From Cellulomonas fimi ATCC 484 (GTDB lineage Bacteria; Actinomycetota; Actinomycetes; Actinomycetales; Cellulomonadaceae), in contig NC_015514.1 of the NCBI RefSeq assembly GCF_000212695.1, positions 806,001-870,000 on the forward strand: DNA of 64,000 bases, read 5' to 3'. Below are positions 53,346 through 63,433 of this stretch, in pieces (position 1 is the stretch's first letter; the number at the start of each line of letters is the position of its first letter). The notes beneath the pieces are model-generated. The model made no database searches and had not been told where the DNA came from. It saw only the letters and a list, made by a program, of their open reading frames with translations. A program made the translations under genes and the position numbers.

Positions 53346-56300
53346 GTGACCTCACCGCGCGTGGCACGCAGGCGTGCCGTGGTTCCCTCCCTCACCGCAC
53401 TCGCCGTCGTCGCCGTGGGGCTCCTGCCCGTCGCCGCCGCGGCCGTCCCCGGCGACGAGACGCCGCAGAGCACCCTCGGCTACCCGACGTTCCGCGGCTC
53501 CGAGACCCCCGTCCCCGCGACCGGCGTGGGCTACGCACCGTCGCCGTACCTGCACCGGGTCTTCGACGCCGACGTCGCCGCCGGCGCCGGCAGCGCCCCC
53601 GGGAACGACTTCTGGGTCGACCGGACGCTCGCCCGCACCGGGCCCGCGTTCGACGGCACGGAGAACCTCGTGGCGTTCACGCGCGGCCGGGCCGTCTTCA
53701 TGAAGACGCACCAGCCCGCGCGGCTCGGTTGGGACGGCGACGTCGCCTACGGGGAGTCGCTCGGAGGCGGCGGTGCGTTCACGTTCACCGTGCACGTGGG
53801 CGGCGACGCCGTCACGCTCACCGAGCAGGCGTCGCTCCGGCGGCAGACGCCCTCCTACTTCCAGTCGGTCTTCACGGGCGGCGGGCTGCGGCTGACGCAG
53901 ACGAAGTTCATCACCGACCAGGACGTCCTGGTCGCGGACGTCGAGGTCACCGACACCTCCGGGGCCGCGCGTGCCGTCACCCTGCGCGCCACGTCGCCGC
54001 ACGCCGGCACGGTCGAGGGCGACGAGCTCGTCGGGACCGTGCGGGCGTACAACGACCTCACGACGATCAGCCCGCGCCTGTCGGGCGACGGGTTCACGGC
54101 CGACCCCGGCGCCGCCGCGCTCGTCCGCGACCTCGCCGTCCCCGCGAACGGCGCCGCGACCACCAAGCTGCAGCTCGGCATGCTCACCGACGAGCGCCCC
54201 GCGACCGCCGCCGAGTACGCGGCCTACCGCGCCGCGAGCCCGGCCGAGGCGTTCACGACGCACGTCACCGCGTACAACAGGTGGTGGGCGGACAACGTGC
54301 CCTACCTGGACACGCCGTCGGACGACATCGACAAGACGCTGCTGTACCGCTGGTGGCTCATGCGGTTCAACTTCCTCGATGCCGACATCCCGGGGAACGA
54401 CTACCAGTTCCCGACGTCGATGGAGGGTGTGCTCGGCTACAACAACGCGATCGTGCTGACCGTCGGCATGTTCGTCGACGACCTCAAGTACTTCCGCGAC
54501 CCGACGTACGCGTACGGGCCCGCGCTCGCGGTGGGGGAGACGTCGAAGCGCGGCAAGTTCGTCGACAACCCGGGCGACCCGGCCAACTGGTCGAACTCGT
54601 ACACGCAGTACATCACCGAGGCAGCGTGGCGCGCGTACGAGCTGCACGGCGGCCCGGGCGCGATCGGCGCGACGCTGGGGCAGCACTCGATGGACGACGT
54701 CGAAGGGCTCCTGGACGCGTACGACGGCAACGGCAACGACCTCATCGAGTACTCCTGGGGCGCGATGACGGGCAACGACGCCGACGCGGTGTCGTTCCAC
54801 TGGCCCGGCCACGGCGGCAACATGGACCGCACCGAGAGCGCGTACCTCTACTCGAACGCCAAGGCCGCGGCGGAGTTCTTCCGCGTCGCGGGGCAGACCG
54901 AGAAGGCCGCCCACATGGAGGCGCTCGCGGAGCGCGTCAAGGCCGCCGTGCTCGAGCACCTGTGGGAGCCCGCGCAGACGACGCCCGACAAGGTCGGCCT
55001 GTACGGGAACCTGCTCAAGCACCGCATGACGCAGGACGGGACGCTCAACCCGTACAAGGAGATCAACAACTACTACCCGTTCACCGTCGGCCTCGTGCCG
55101 AAGCCCGGTGACCCGGACTACGACCAGCCGTACACCGAGGCGCTGCGGCTGTTCGCCGACGCCGACCAGTACCCCGTCTTCCCGTTCTTCACGGCCAACC
55201 AGGTCGACAAGGCGGACTCGCCCGAGGAGGGGTCGAACAACTTCTCCGTCATCAACTCGACCGTGTTGTTCCGCATGTTCTCCTCGGTGCTGCGCGACTA
55301 CCCGAGCGACTACGTCACGCCGGAGATGTACAAGCAGCTCCTCTACTGGAACGCGTTCGCGCACTACCAGGGCGGCGACAACCGGCTGCCGAACCAGAAC
55401 GAGTTCTGGGCGAACGGCTCCGCGGCCGACGGCGGCTCGATCGGGTACCGCTCGTGGATCCACCACACGATCCTCGGTGCGACCAACTTCACCGTCATCG
55501 AGGACGCGATGGGCCTGCGCAGCCGGGCCGACGGCAAGATCGAGCTCGACCCGATCGACGTCGACTGGCCGTGGTTCACCGCGAACAACGTGCGGTACCA
55601 CGACCGCGACCTCACGGTCACCTGGGACGAGACGGGCGACCACTACGGCGACGACGTGCCCGCCGGGTACTCCGTGTTCCTCGACGGCTCTCTCGCGTTC
55701 ACCGTGGACGACCTGTCGCACGTCGTCTACGACCCGGCCACCGGGTCCGTCGAGGTGCTGGAGGGCGACGCAGCCGTCGTCACCGCCGACGTCGCCGACC
55801 TCGCGACCGCCTCCGACGTGCGGTTCGCCGCGGGCGACCGCGTCGTCGACGTGTTCGCCAAGGCGGGCACGGACGTCGCGACGGAGTCGACGGGGTCTGC
55901 GAACCTCGCCGCGGGCCGCCCGGTCACGGCGTCGTTCTCCGCAACGGGGCGCGCGCCCGAGGGTGCCGTCGACGGCACCACCGTCAACGAGCCGTTCTGG
56001 GGAACCGCGGGCTCACCGAACGCGACGGACTCGATCGAGGTCGCACTCGACGGCACGCAGGCCGTCGACGACGTCCGCGTCTACTTCTACCGCTCGTCCA
56101 CGAGCGCCACGGTGCAGGGGTACGCGGCGCCCGAGCTGTTCACGGTCGAGTACCACGACGCCGCGGGCTGGCACCCCGTCCCCGGACAGGCCCGATCGCC
56201 CGTCTACTCGACGGCCAACCTCAACCGCGTGCAGTTCCCCGAGGTGCAGGCCGACGCGCTGCGCGTCACCGTCCAGCACGCCGCGGGCTTCCGCACGGGC

Positions 56301-59300
56301 GTCAAGGAGGTGCAGGCGTTCGCGACGGGTGTCGAGGCGCCGCCGTCGACCAACGCCGCGCCGAAGGTCACGGTCTACCAGGACCCGACGTTCGACCAGC
56401 CGGCCCAGGTCCGCCTGGTCGGGACCGTGTCCGACGACGCGCAGCCGTCCGGCACGCTCACGTCGGCGTGGACCGTCGTCAGCGCGCCCGAGGGGGCGCA
56501 GGCCGTCGTCGCGTCGCCGGCCCAGGCCACGACCGTCGTGCAGTTCGACACGACCGGCCGGTACGTCCTGCGGCTGACGGCGTCCGACGGCGAGCTCACG
56601 ACGAGCCGTGACGTGACCGTCGACGCCGAGGTCAGCGGCACCGCCAAGACCAACGTCGCGCCCGACGCGAGCGCGTCCGCGTCGGCCGTCACGAGCTGGA
56701 ACCGCGTCGCCGCGATCAACGACGGCCTCGCGAGCTACCCGGTCGCCGCCGAGTCCGACGCGTGGGGCACCTGGGGGACCGCCGCCGGCGTGGGCAGCAC
56801 GTACTGGGCGAGGCTGACCTGGCCGGAGCCCGTGCGCGTCGACGAGTCGCGGATCCTCTTCCACTCCAACCGGGACCCCGGCGGCGTGCTGCCGCCGTCG
56901 TCGTGGACGCTCGAGTACCTGGCCGACGACGGCTCCTGGCAGCCTGTGCCGGACCCGAGCGGCTACCCGACCGAGGACGGGTCGTCCAACGCGGTGACGC
57001 ACGGTGCGGTCACGACCACGTCGCTGCGCGCGACGCTCGTCCGCAACGGGTCGTCGTACCCCGGCATCATCGAGTGGCAGGCGCTCGCGGAGGAGCCCGT
57101 CGCGGTCGAGGACGTGTCCGTCCGGACGCTCGTCGGCGTCGCGCCGGTGCTGCCCCCGTCCCTCGAGGTCGTCTTCGCCGACGGGTCCCGCGTGGAGCGG
57201 GCCGTCGACTGGCAGGACGTGCCCGCCGACGCGTACGCCGCGCAGGGCGAGTTCACCGTCCCGGGCTTCGTCGACGGCACCGCGAAGCTGGCCCGCGCAA
57301 CGGTCTTCGTCCGGCCGACCGACGCCGTGCAGATCAACACCTTCGAGCCCGCCGCCGTGACCACGGTCGCCGGGACGGCCCCGGTGCTGCCGGCCCGCGT
57401 CGTCGCGACGTACAACGACGGCTCGGAGGCGTCGCTGCCGGTCACGTGGGACGCGGTCGACCCGTCGGCCTACGCCTCGGCGGGCGAGCTCACGGTCGAG
57501 GGCACCGTCGCGGGCACCGACAAGCGGCCGACGGCCGTCGTCACCGTGACGTCGGGCGCCCCGCAGGCACCCGTGGTCACGCTCAGCACCGACCCGGAGC
57601 GTCCGGCGTCCGGCTGGTTCACCGGCCCGGTCGACGTCACCGTCACCGCGACCGACGACACCGACCCGTCGCCGACGGTCGAGGCGCAGGTCGACGGGGG
57701 TGCGTGGACCACGGTCACCGGGCCGGTCACGGTCAGCGGCGACGGGCGGCACACCGTCCGCGGCCGCGCCACGGACTCCGGCGGCCTCGTCTCGCCGGTC
57801 CAGTCCGCGGCGGTCGACATCGACGGCACCGCACCCGTCGTGACCGCGTCCTTCGACGAGTCGCGGCGTCGCCTCACCCTGGCGACGACCGAGACCGGCT
57901 CGGGCGTCGCGTCGGTCGAGTACCGCGTCGACGGCGGCGCGTGGACGGCGTACGGCACGGGCGCGACGATCGCCACCGCGGCGACCGTCGAGCACCGGGC
58001 CACCGACCGGGCGGGCAACGTGTCCGTCGTCGGGACGATCGAGGTCCCGGCGCCCGACCCGGAGGCGCCCGTCAACATCGCGCCCAACGCGGCCGTGAGC
58101 GTCTCCGCCACGACCACGTGGAACCGCGCCGCGGGCATCACCGACGGCGTCGCGGACCACCCCGTCACCTCGCAGGCCTCCGCCTGGGGCACGTGGAACA
58201 TCGCGGGCGACACGCAGTGGGCGCGTCTCGACTGGCCGACGCCGGTCACGACCGGCACCAGCCGGCTGCTGTTCTTCGACGACGGCGGCGGCATGCGCGC
58301 CCCGGCGTCGTGGACGCTCGAGCACCTGCTCGACGACGGCGTCACGTGGGCGCCTGTCCCGGACGCGTCGCCGTACACGACGACCGTCGGCCAGCTCGAC
58401 ACCGTCACGCACGCCCCGGTCACCACGACCGCGCTGCGCGCGACGCTGACCAAGCCGCCGACCGGGTGGGTGGGCATCGTCGAGTGGGAGGTCCTGAGCG
58501 CGCCCGTCGCGGCGACGACCCTCACCGTCCCGACGGACCCCGTCACCGCCGGGGACGCGTTCGACGCGACGCTCACGGGCGGCACGCCGGACACCGCGTA
58601 CGCGGTCACGGTCGAGCCTGGCGCGGTCGCGCTCGGGACGCTCGTCACCGACGCCCAGGGCACCGGCACGTTGCGCACGGCGCCCCTGCCGCGGGGCCTC
58701 GGGGGCGGGTCGTACACCGTCCGGGCGGCCGCGGGCGGCTCCGTGGTCGAGGCGCCGCTGACCGTGGTCGCCGGACCGGGAGAGGCCGTCGTCACCGCCG
58801 GGACCGTCGAGGTCGCCGGGGTTCCCACGGTCGGGCAGGCCCTGCTCGCGCAGACCGCCGGCTGGGGACCCGAGGGCGTCGAGCTCGCGTACCGGTGGTC
58901 CGTCGGCGGCAAGGCCGTCCGCGGGGCCACGGGAGTCGAGTACACGCCGACGCAGAAGGACCTCGGCACGACGGTCACCGTCGAGGTCACCGGGTACCTG
59001 GACGGCTGGGAGAGCGTCTCGGTCACGTCGTCGCCCACCGCGGCGGTCGTGAAGCCCACCGTGCAGGCCGGGACCGCCGCCGTCGCCGGGACCGCCGTCG
59101 TCGGCAGCACCGTGCGGGCGCAGACCACGGCCTGGGCCGACGGCGTCCGGCTCGAGCACCGTTGGCTGCTCGACGGGCAGGTCGTCCGCGGCGCGACGTC
59201 GACCGGCTACCGGATCCCGGCGTCGGCGGCCGGGAAGGTCCTCACGGTCGAGGTGCGCGGGACCGCCGAGGGTCACGAACCGTCGACGTGGACCTCGTCA

Positions 59301-59591
59301 CCGCCGACCACGGTGCAGCCCGGCACTCTCACGGCGCGCGACGTGCGGATCGTCGGCACGGCGAAGCCGCTCAAGGTCGTCACCGCCGTGCACGGGGCCT
59401 GGGGACCGTTCCCGGTGCGCACGACGTACCAGTGGTTCTCGGACGGGGAACCCGTCGACGGAGCGACCCACCCCCGGTACGTCGTCCGCACCGCCGACCG
59501 CGGCGCCGTCCTCACCGTCGAGGTGACCGGCACCAAGGACGGCTACACCCCGACCACGCGCACCTCCGACGGCATCAAGGTGGGACGTTGA
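53346..59591 (+). CDS. Very large secreted (alpha/alpha)6 glycoside hydrolase-like protein
   Basis: 2081 residues, signal peptide 1-33. Catalytic region about 50-850, resembling MGH1/GH63-like (alpha/alpha)6 barrels: LLYRWWLMRFNFLDADIP, QFPTSMEGVLGYNNAIVL, ANWSNSYTQYITEAAWRAY, DLIEYSWGAMTGNDADAVSF, TESAYLYSNAKAAAEFF. The exact CAZy family is not certain. Then come an F5/8 C (discoidin-like) module, a PKD-like module, a second F5/8-like module (NVAPDASASASAVTSWNRVAAINDG), two bacterial Ig (BIG_4) modules, an OmpL47-like stretch, a third F5/8-like module (NIAPNAAVSVSATTTWNRAAGITDG) and three C-terminal Ig-like repeats. No anchor is seen. Start GTG at 53346 has GAGAGG about 10 nt upstream. It heads an operon with the GH43 gene 2 bases downstream. 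Confidence 0.85.
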   Translation: MTSPRVARRRAVVPSLTALAVVAVGLLPVAAAAVPGDETPQSTLGYPTFRGSETPVPATGVGYAPSPYLHRVFDADVAAGAGSAPGNDFWVDRTLARTGPAFDGTENLVAFTRGRAVFMKTHQPARLGWDGDVAYGESLGGGGAFTFTVHVGGDAVTLTEQASLRRQTPSYFQSVFTGGGLRLTQTKFITDQDVLVADVEVTDTSGAARAVTLRATSPHAGTVEGDELVGTVRAYNDLTTISPRLSGDGFTADPGAAALVRDLAVPANGAATTKLQLGMLTDERPATAAEYAAYRAASPAEAFTTHVTAYNRWWADNVPYLDTPSDDIDKTLLYRWWLMRFNFLDADIPGNDYQFPTSMEGVLGYNNAIVLTVGMFVDDLKYFRDPTYAYGPALAVGETSKRGKFVDNPGDPANWSNSYTQYITEAAWRAYELHGGPGAIGATLGQHSMDDVEGLLDAYDGNGNDLIEYSWGAMTGNDADAVSFHWPGHGGNMDRTESAYLYSNAKAAAEFFRVAGQTEKAAHMEALAERVKAAVLEHLWEPAQTTPDKVGLYGNLLKHRMTQDGTLNPYKEINNYYPFTVGLVPKPGDPDYDQPYTEALRLFADADQYPVFPFFTANQVDKADSPEEGSNNFSVINSTVLFRMFSSVLRDYPSDYVTPEMYKQLLYWNAFAHYQGGDNRLPNQNEFWANGSAADGGSIGYRSWIHHTILGATNFTVIEDAMGLRSRADGKIELDPIDVDWPWFTANNVRYHDRDLTVTWDETGDHYGDDVPAGYSVFLDGSLAFTVDDLSHVVYDPATGSVEVLEGDAAVVTADVADLATASDVRFAAGDRVVDVFAKAGTDVATESTGSANLAAGRPVTASFSATGRAPEGAVDGTTVNEPFWGTAGSPNATDSIEVALDGTQAVDDVRVYFYRSSTSATVQGYAAPELFTVEYHDAAGWHPVPGQARSPVYSTANLNRVQFPEVQADALRVTVQHAAGFRTGVKEVQAFATGVEAPPSTNAAPKVTVYQDPTFDQPAQVRLVGTVSDDAQPSGTLTSAWTVVSAPEGAQAVVASPAQATTVVQFDTTGRYVLRLTASDGELTTSRDVTVDAEVSGTAKTNVAPDASASASAVTSWNRVAAINDGLASYPVAAESDAWGTWGTAAGVGSTYWARLTWPEPVRVDESRILFHSNRDPGGVLPPSSWTLEYLADDGSWQPVPDPSGYPTEDGSSNAVTHGAVTTTSLRATLVRNGSSYPGIIEWQALAEEPVAVEDVSVRTLVGVAPVLPPSLEVVFADGSRVERAVDWQDVPADAYAAQGEFTVPGFVDGTAKLARATVFVRPTDAVQINTFEPAAVTTVAGTAPVLPARVVATYNDGSEASLPVTWDAVDPSAYASAGELTVEGTVAGTDKRPTAVVTVTSGAPQAPVVTLSTDPERPASGWFTGPVDVTVTATDDTDPSPTVEAQVDGGAWTTVTGPVTVSGDGRHTVRGRATDSGGLVSPVQSAAVDIDGTAPVVTASFDESRRRLTLATTETGSGVASVEYRVDGGAWTAYGTGATIATAATVEHRATDRAGNVSVVGTIEVPAPDPEAPVNIAPNAAVSVSATTTWNRAAGITDGVADHPVTSQASAWGTWNIAGDTQWARLDWPTPVTTGTSRLLFFDDGGGMRAPASWTLEHLLDDGVTWAPVPDASPYTTTVGQLDTVTHAPVTTTALRATLTKPPTGWVGIVEWEVLSAPVAATTLTVPTDPVTAGDAFDATLTGGTPDTAYAVTVEPGAVALGTLVTDAQGTGTLRTAPLPRGLGGGSYTVRAAAGGSVVEAPLTVVAGPGEAVVTAGTVEVAGVPTVGQALLAQTAGWGPEGVELAYRWSVGGKAVRGATGVEYTPTQKDLGTTVTVEVTGYLDGWESVSVTSSPTAAVVKPTVQAGTAAVAGTAVVGSTVRAQTTAWADGVRLEHRWLLDGQVVRGATSTGYRIPASAAGKVLTVEVRGTAEGHEPSTWTSSPPTTVQPGTLTARDVRIVGTAKPLKVVTAVHGAWGPFPVRTTYQWFSDGEPVDGATHPRYVVRTADRGAVLTVEVTGTKDGYTPTTRTSDGIKVGR

Positions 59592-59593
59592 CC

Positions 59594-62500
59594 ATGACCA
59601 CGCACCAGACGACACGCAGGTCCGTCGCCGCCGCGCTGGCCGGTGCCCTCGTCGCGACGGCGGTGGCGGCCTGGCCGTCGGCCGCCGTCGCGGCGGACCC
59701 GCCCCCGCCGACGCGGTCCTTCCACACGGACGGCAACCCGATCCTCGGGGACGGCTCGTCCTACACCGCCGACGCGGCGCCGCTGTCGGTCGACGGACGG
59801 CTGTACGTCTACGCCGGGCACGACGAGGCCGCCGAGCAGCAGGCCGGGTTCGAGATGCACGACTACCAGGTGCTCGCGACGGACGACCCGTCGTCGGGCG
59901 ACTGGGACCTGTACGCCGAGAACCTCGACCCCGACGCGGTGTTCGGCTGGGCGACCGGTGACGCGGCCTTCGCGGGCCAGGTGACGACCGGCGCCGACGG
60001 CCGCTTCTACTGGTACGCGCCCGTGCAGTGGGAGGACACGACCGTGCCGAACCGCATGGCGATCGGCGTCGCGGTCTCCGGGTCGCCCGTCGGGCCGTGG
60101 ACCGACGCGATCGGCGCACCCCTGCTGACCTGGACGGACGTGTTCGGGTCGTCGACCAGCGGCCAGGAGGTGATCGACCCGCACGTCTTCACCGACACCG
60201 ACGGGCGCGTCTACCTGTACTGGGGCTCGTGGGGCGTCGCGCGCGTCGTCGAGCTCGAGCCGACGATGACCGCACGCACGGGCGAGATCCGGACGATCTC
60301 CGGGCTCACCGGCTTCTTCGAGGCGCCGTGGGTGTTCGAGCGGTCGGGCACGTACTACATGGCGTACGACTGGAAGCAGGGCGGCTCGGAGTGCACGCCG
60401 TCGAACTACCAGGCGTGCATCGCCTACGCGACGGCCCCGTCGGCGCTCGGCCCGTGGACCTACCAGGGGATCATCCTCGGCGGGACGTCCGCGACGACGG
60501 TGCACCCGTCGGTCGTCGAGCACGAGGGCCGCTGGTGGATCACGTACCACACCAAGGACGCCGTGGGCGGCGGGCACTTCCGCCGGTCCGTCGCGATCGA
60601 CGAGGTGCGCTGGGACGGCGACCGGATCCTTCCGGTGCAGCAGACGCTCGCCGACGACCCGGACCACCGGCTCACCGACAACGTCGCGCTCGCGGCCGAC
60701 GTCTCCGCCTCGTTCACCGAGCAGCCGCCCATGCGGCTCGGCGCCGTCAACGACGGCTTCCGCCGCACGACCGCGCTGCTGCCGCCCGACCAGTGGGGCA
60801 ACTACCGCGGCACGACCTCGTCGCACCCGTCGGACTGGGTGCAGTACACGTGGGACGCGCCCGTGCGGACCGGCTCGGTGGGCATCGAGCTCCACCGCGA
60901 CGGCAGCTGGATCCGACAGCCGTCCTCGTGGGTCGTGGAGTACCTCGACGACGCGGGCGCGTGGCAGCCGGTCACCGGCGCGACGTACCCGACGGCGACC
61001 GACACGTGGCACACCGTCACGTTCGACGTCGTCTCGACGACCGCGCTGCGCGCGACGTTCCGCGGGCTCGACGAGGGCCCGTACGTGCACTCCGTGTCCG
61101 TCTCGGAGTGGGAGGTGTACGCGGTCGCCGCGGACGCGGTGCCCGACGTCGAGGTCGCGACGCCCGTCGGCACCGCGCCGACGCTGCCCGCCGCGGTGCG
61201 CGCGTCGTACGGCTCGGCGTCGGCGTGGCTGCCGGTCAGCTGGCGGCCCGTCGATCCGGCGGACTACGCCGCCGAGGGGACGTTCACCGTCGAGGGCCGG
61301 GCGCTCGGTCAGAAGGCCGGCTACGTCACGGCGACCGTGCGCGTCGGCGGCACCGTCGACCCGGGCGGCGACGACACGACCGCGCCGGTCGTCTCGGTGT
61401 CGGCGTCCGGCACGTCCGGCGACGACGGGTGGTTCTCGTCGCCGGTCACCGTCCGCGTGGCCGCCGACGACGACACGTCCTACCTGACGACGATCGAGAC
61501 GCGCGTCGGCTCCGGCGCGTGGACCCCGACGGCAGACGCCCGGAACGTCGACCTGCCGGTGGCGGCGCAGGGGGAGACGGTCGTCAGCGGCCGTGCCACC
61601 GACGCGGCGGGCAACGTGTCCGCCGAGGTCAGCAGGACCGTGAAGGTCGACACCGAGGCGCCGGCCGTGACGGCCACGCTCGACGAGGCCGCCCGCGCGG
61701 TCACGCTCGGCGCGACCGACGCCCTCTCCGGGGTCGCAGCGGTCGAGTACCGGTTCGACGGCACGGGCGACTGGGTGGCCGCGGCCGACGGCGCCGTGGT
61801 GGAGGCGCCCGACACGCTCCCGCACGAGCTCGTCGTGCGCGCCCGCGACCGCGCCGGCAGCACCGCGACCGCCACGGTCGGCATCCCGCTCGGCGACGGC
61901 GCGTCGCTCACCGGCAACGTCGCGCCGTACGCGACCGCGTCGGCGTCCTTCACCTCCGGGTGGGAGGACGTCGGCGGGATCAACGACGGCACGACCGCCT
62001 GGGGCGAGGACGACGCCACGAAGGTCGGCGCGTCGTGGGGCACCTGGGACCGCGTCGGCGAGCAGTGGGCGCAGCTCACGTGGGACTTCGACGTGACCGT
62101 CGACCGCGCGAACGTGTGGTGGTACCAGAACGTCCCGGACGCGCAGGGCGAGGGCCTCATCGCGCCGCGGTCGTGGGTGCTGCAGCACCTCGACGCCGAC
62201 GGCACCACCTGGCGCGACGTGGCACTGACGTCCGGCGAGTACGCGCGGACGTCGACGGGCTTCGTGCCCGTGGGCTTCGAGCCCGTCACCACCCGCGCCC
62301 TGCGCATCGTCGCGCAGTCGTGGGGCGCGGCCGCCGGGCAGGGGTCGGTCGGGATCCACGAGTGGCAGGTCGGGGCCGCCGAGGAGGCGGGCGTCGTCAC
62401 ACCGGCCGCGCCGACGTTCACGCCCGCCGCGGTGTGCACCGACGGCGTCCCCGAGAAGGCGCGCGTCGTCGTCCCGTCCACCGACGGGGTCGTCTACGCG

Positions 62501-63244
62501 ATCGACGGCGAGGACGTGACCGGCACGGTCGAGGTCGCGGCCGACGCCGCGGTCGTCGTCACGGCCCGCGCCGCCGACGGGTACACGCTGGCCGACGGCG
62601 CGACGACCGAGTGGGAGCACCGGTTCGTCGCCCCCGACTGCCCGGTCGAGGACGTCGTCGTCACGCCGACCGCCCCCGCGTACACCGGCCCGGTGTGCAC
62701 CGACGGTGCGGCGGGCGACGCCTCGGTCGTCGTGCCGGCCGTGGAGGGCGTCGCGTACCGCGTCGACGGCTCCGCGGTGACCGGACCCGTCGCCGTCGCG
62801 CTCGGGTCGGTCGTCACGCTGACGGCCGTCCCGCTCGACGGGTACGCGTTCCCCGCCGGTCCGCAGGCCGTCTCGTGGGCGTTCCGCGCCGACGCCCCCG
62901 ACTGCTCGCCCGCGACGGCCGTCGTGCCGGGCACCGTCGAGATCACGGGCGCGGTCCGCGTCGGCCGCACGCTGCGGGTCGAGGTCGACGGGTGGGAGCC
63001 CGGCGACGTCCGGCTCGCGTACACCTGGTTCGCCGACGGGGTCCGCCTCGACGGCGTCACCGGTGACCGCCTCGAGCTCCCCGCGGAGCTCGAGGGAGCG
63101 ACGGTCACGGTGAAGGTCACGGGCTTCGGCACCGGACTGGTCACGGCGTCGGCCACCTCCGACCCTGTCGGCCCGGTCCTCCCGCCGAAGAAGGGCTGGG
63201 ACTGGCCCTGGTCGGGCGGCGGCTGGCGCTGGCCGTGGTCCTGA
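59594..63244 (+). CDS. Secreted multidomain GH43-family glycosidase
   Basis: 1216 residues, signal peptide to about 34. Five-bladed propeller at about 40-345: first-blade D60 in YTADAAPLSVDGRLYVYAGHD, GQEVIDPHVFTDTDGRVYLYWGS, acid Glu in GFFEAPWVFERSGTYYMAYD and the HPSVVEHEGRWWITYH blade. This fits GH43, usually arabinan or xylan side-chain hydrolases. After it come an F5/8-like module, a BIG_4 module, OmpL47-like stretches, another F5/8-like module, two copies of a VCTDG-starting repeat (about 935-1110), one Ig-like repeat and a Trp-rich C-terminus GWDWPWSGGGWRWPWS. Its ATG follows the upstream stop by 2 bases, with AAGGTGGG as ribosome site, so the two enzymes act together outside the cell. 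Confidence 0.9.
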   Translation: MTTHQTTRRSVAAALAGALVATAVAAWPSAAVAADPPPPTRSFHTDGNPILGDGSSYTADAAPLSVDGRLYVYAGHDEAAEQQAGFEMHDYQVLATDDPSSGDWDLYAENLDPDAVFGWATGDAAFAGQVTTGADGRFYWYAPVQWEDTTVPNRMAIGVAVSGSPVGPWTDAIGAPLLTWTDVFGSSTSGQEVIDPHVFTDTDGRVYLYWGSWGVARVVELEPTMTARTGEIRTISGLTGFFEAPWVFERSGTYYMAYDWKQGGSECTPSNYQACIAYATAPSALGPWTYQGIILGGTSATTVHPSVVEHEGRWWITYHTKDAVGGGHFRRSVAIDEVRWDGDRILPVQQTLADDPDHRLTDNVALAADVSASFTEQPPMRLGAVNDGFRRTTALLPPDQWGNYRGTTSSHPSDWVQYTWDAPVRTGSVGIELHRDGSWIRQPSSWVVEYLDDAGAWQPVTGATYPTATDTWHTVTFDVVSTTALRATFRGLDEGPYVHSVSVSEWEVYAVAADAVPDVEVATPVGTAPTLPAAVRASYGSASAWLPVSWRPVDPADYAAEGTFTVEGRALGQKAGYVTATVRVGGTVDPGGDDTTAPVVSVSASGTSGDDGWFSSPVTVRVAADDDTSYLTTIETRVGSGAWTPTADARNVDLPVAAQGETVVSGRATDAAGNVSAEVSRTVKVDTEAPAVTATLDEAARAVTLGATDALSGVAAVEYRFDGTGDWVAAADGAVVEAPDTLPHELVVRARDRAGSTATATVGIPLGDGASLTGNVAPYATASASFTSGWEDVGGINDGTTAWGEDDATKVGASWGTWDRVGEQWAQLTWDFDVTVDRANVWWYQNVPDAQGEGLIAPRSWVLQHLDADGTTWRDVALTSGEYARTSTGFVPVGFEPVTTRALRIVAQSWGAAAGQGSVGIHEWQVGAAEEAGVVTPAAPTFTPAAVCTDGVPEKARVVVPSTDGVVYAIDGEDVTGTVEVAADAAVVVTARAADGYTLADGATTEWEHRFVAPDCPVEDVVVTPTAPAYTGPVCTDGAAGDASVVVPAVEGVAYRVDGSAVTGPVAVALGSVVTLTAVPLDGYAFPAGPQAVSWAFRADAPDCSPATAVVPGTVEITGAVRVGRTLRVEVDGWEPGDVRLAYTWFADGVRLDGVTGDRLELPAELEGATVTVKVTGFGTGLVTASATSDPVGPVLPPKKGWDWPWSGGGWRWPWS

Positions 63245-63257
63245 CCCGCCCGTGACG

Positions 63258-63295
63258 GACGAGGGGTGGCGCCTCCGTGGCGACCACCCCTCGTC
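63258..63295 (+). terminator. Terminator of the glycoside hydrolase operon
   Basis: Arms GACGAGGGGTGG and CCACCCCTCGTC, 12-bp perfect stem, 14-nt loop. Confidence 0.8.
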
Positions 63296-63360
63296 GCCGT
63301 CGGCGCGACGGCGACGGGGTCCGACGGTGTCGCCACCCGTCCGGGTGAGATCGGTGGGCC

Positions 63361-63378
63361 TGTCGCAGGACTGCGACA
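63361..63378. promoter_or_regulatory. Perfect palindrome upstream of the repeat lipoprotein
   Basis: TGTCGCAG-GA-CTGCGACA is a perfect 8-2-8 inverted repeat 56 nt before the gene start. Further half-sites TGTCGC near 63329 and GCGACA near 63384 flank it. It is a likely operator for an unknown regulator. Confidence 0.55.
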
Positions 63379-63433
63379 GCGTTGCGACACCCGGGCGACC
63401 GGCGCGGGAGACCGGTCCACGTAGTTTGTCCGT

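Noticed and set aside
56013..62620. Two minus-strand open frames of over 1000 codons opposite the glycoside hydrolase genes
   Set aside because: Composition is Arg/Asp/Gly/Val-rich without domains, and the plus-strand frames show clear signal peptides and families. These are antisense shadows.
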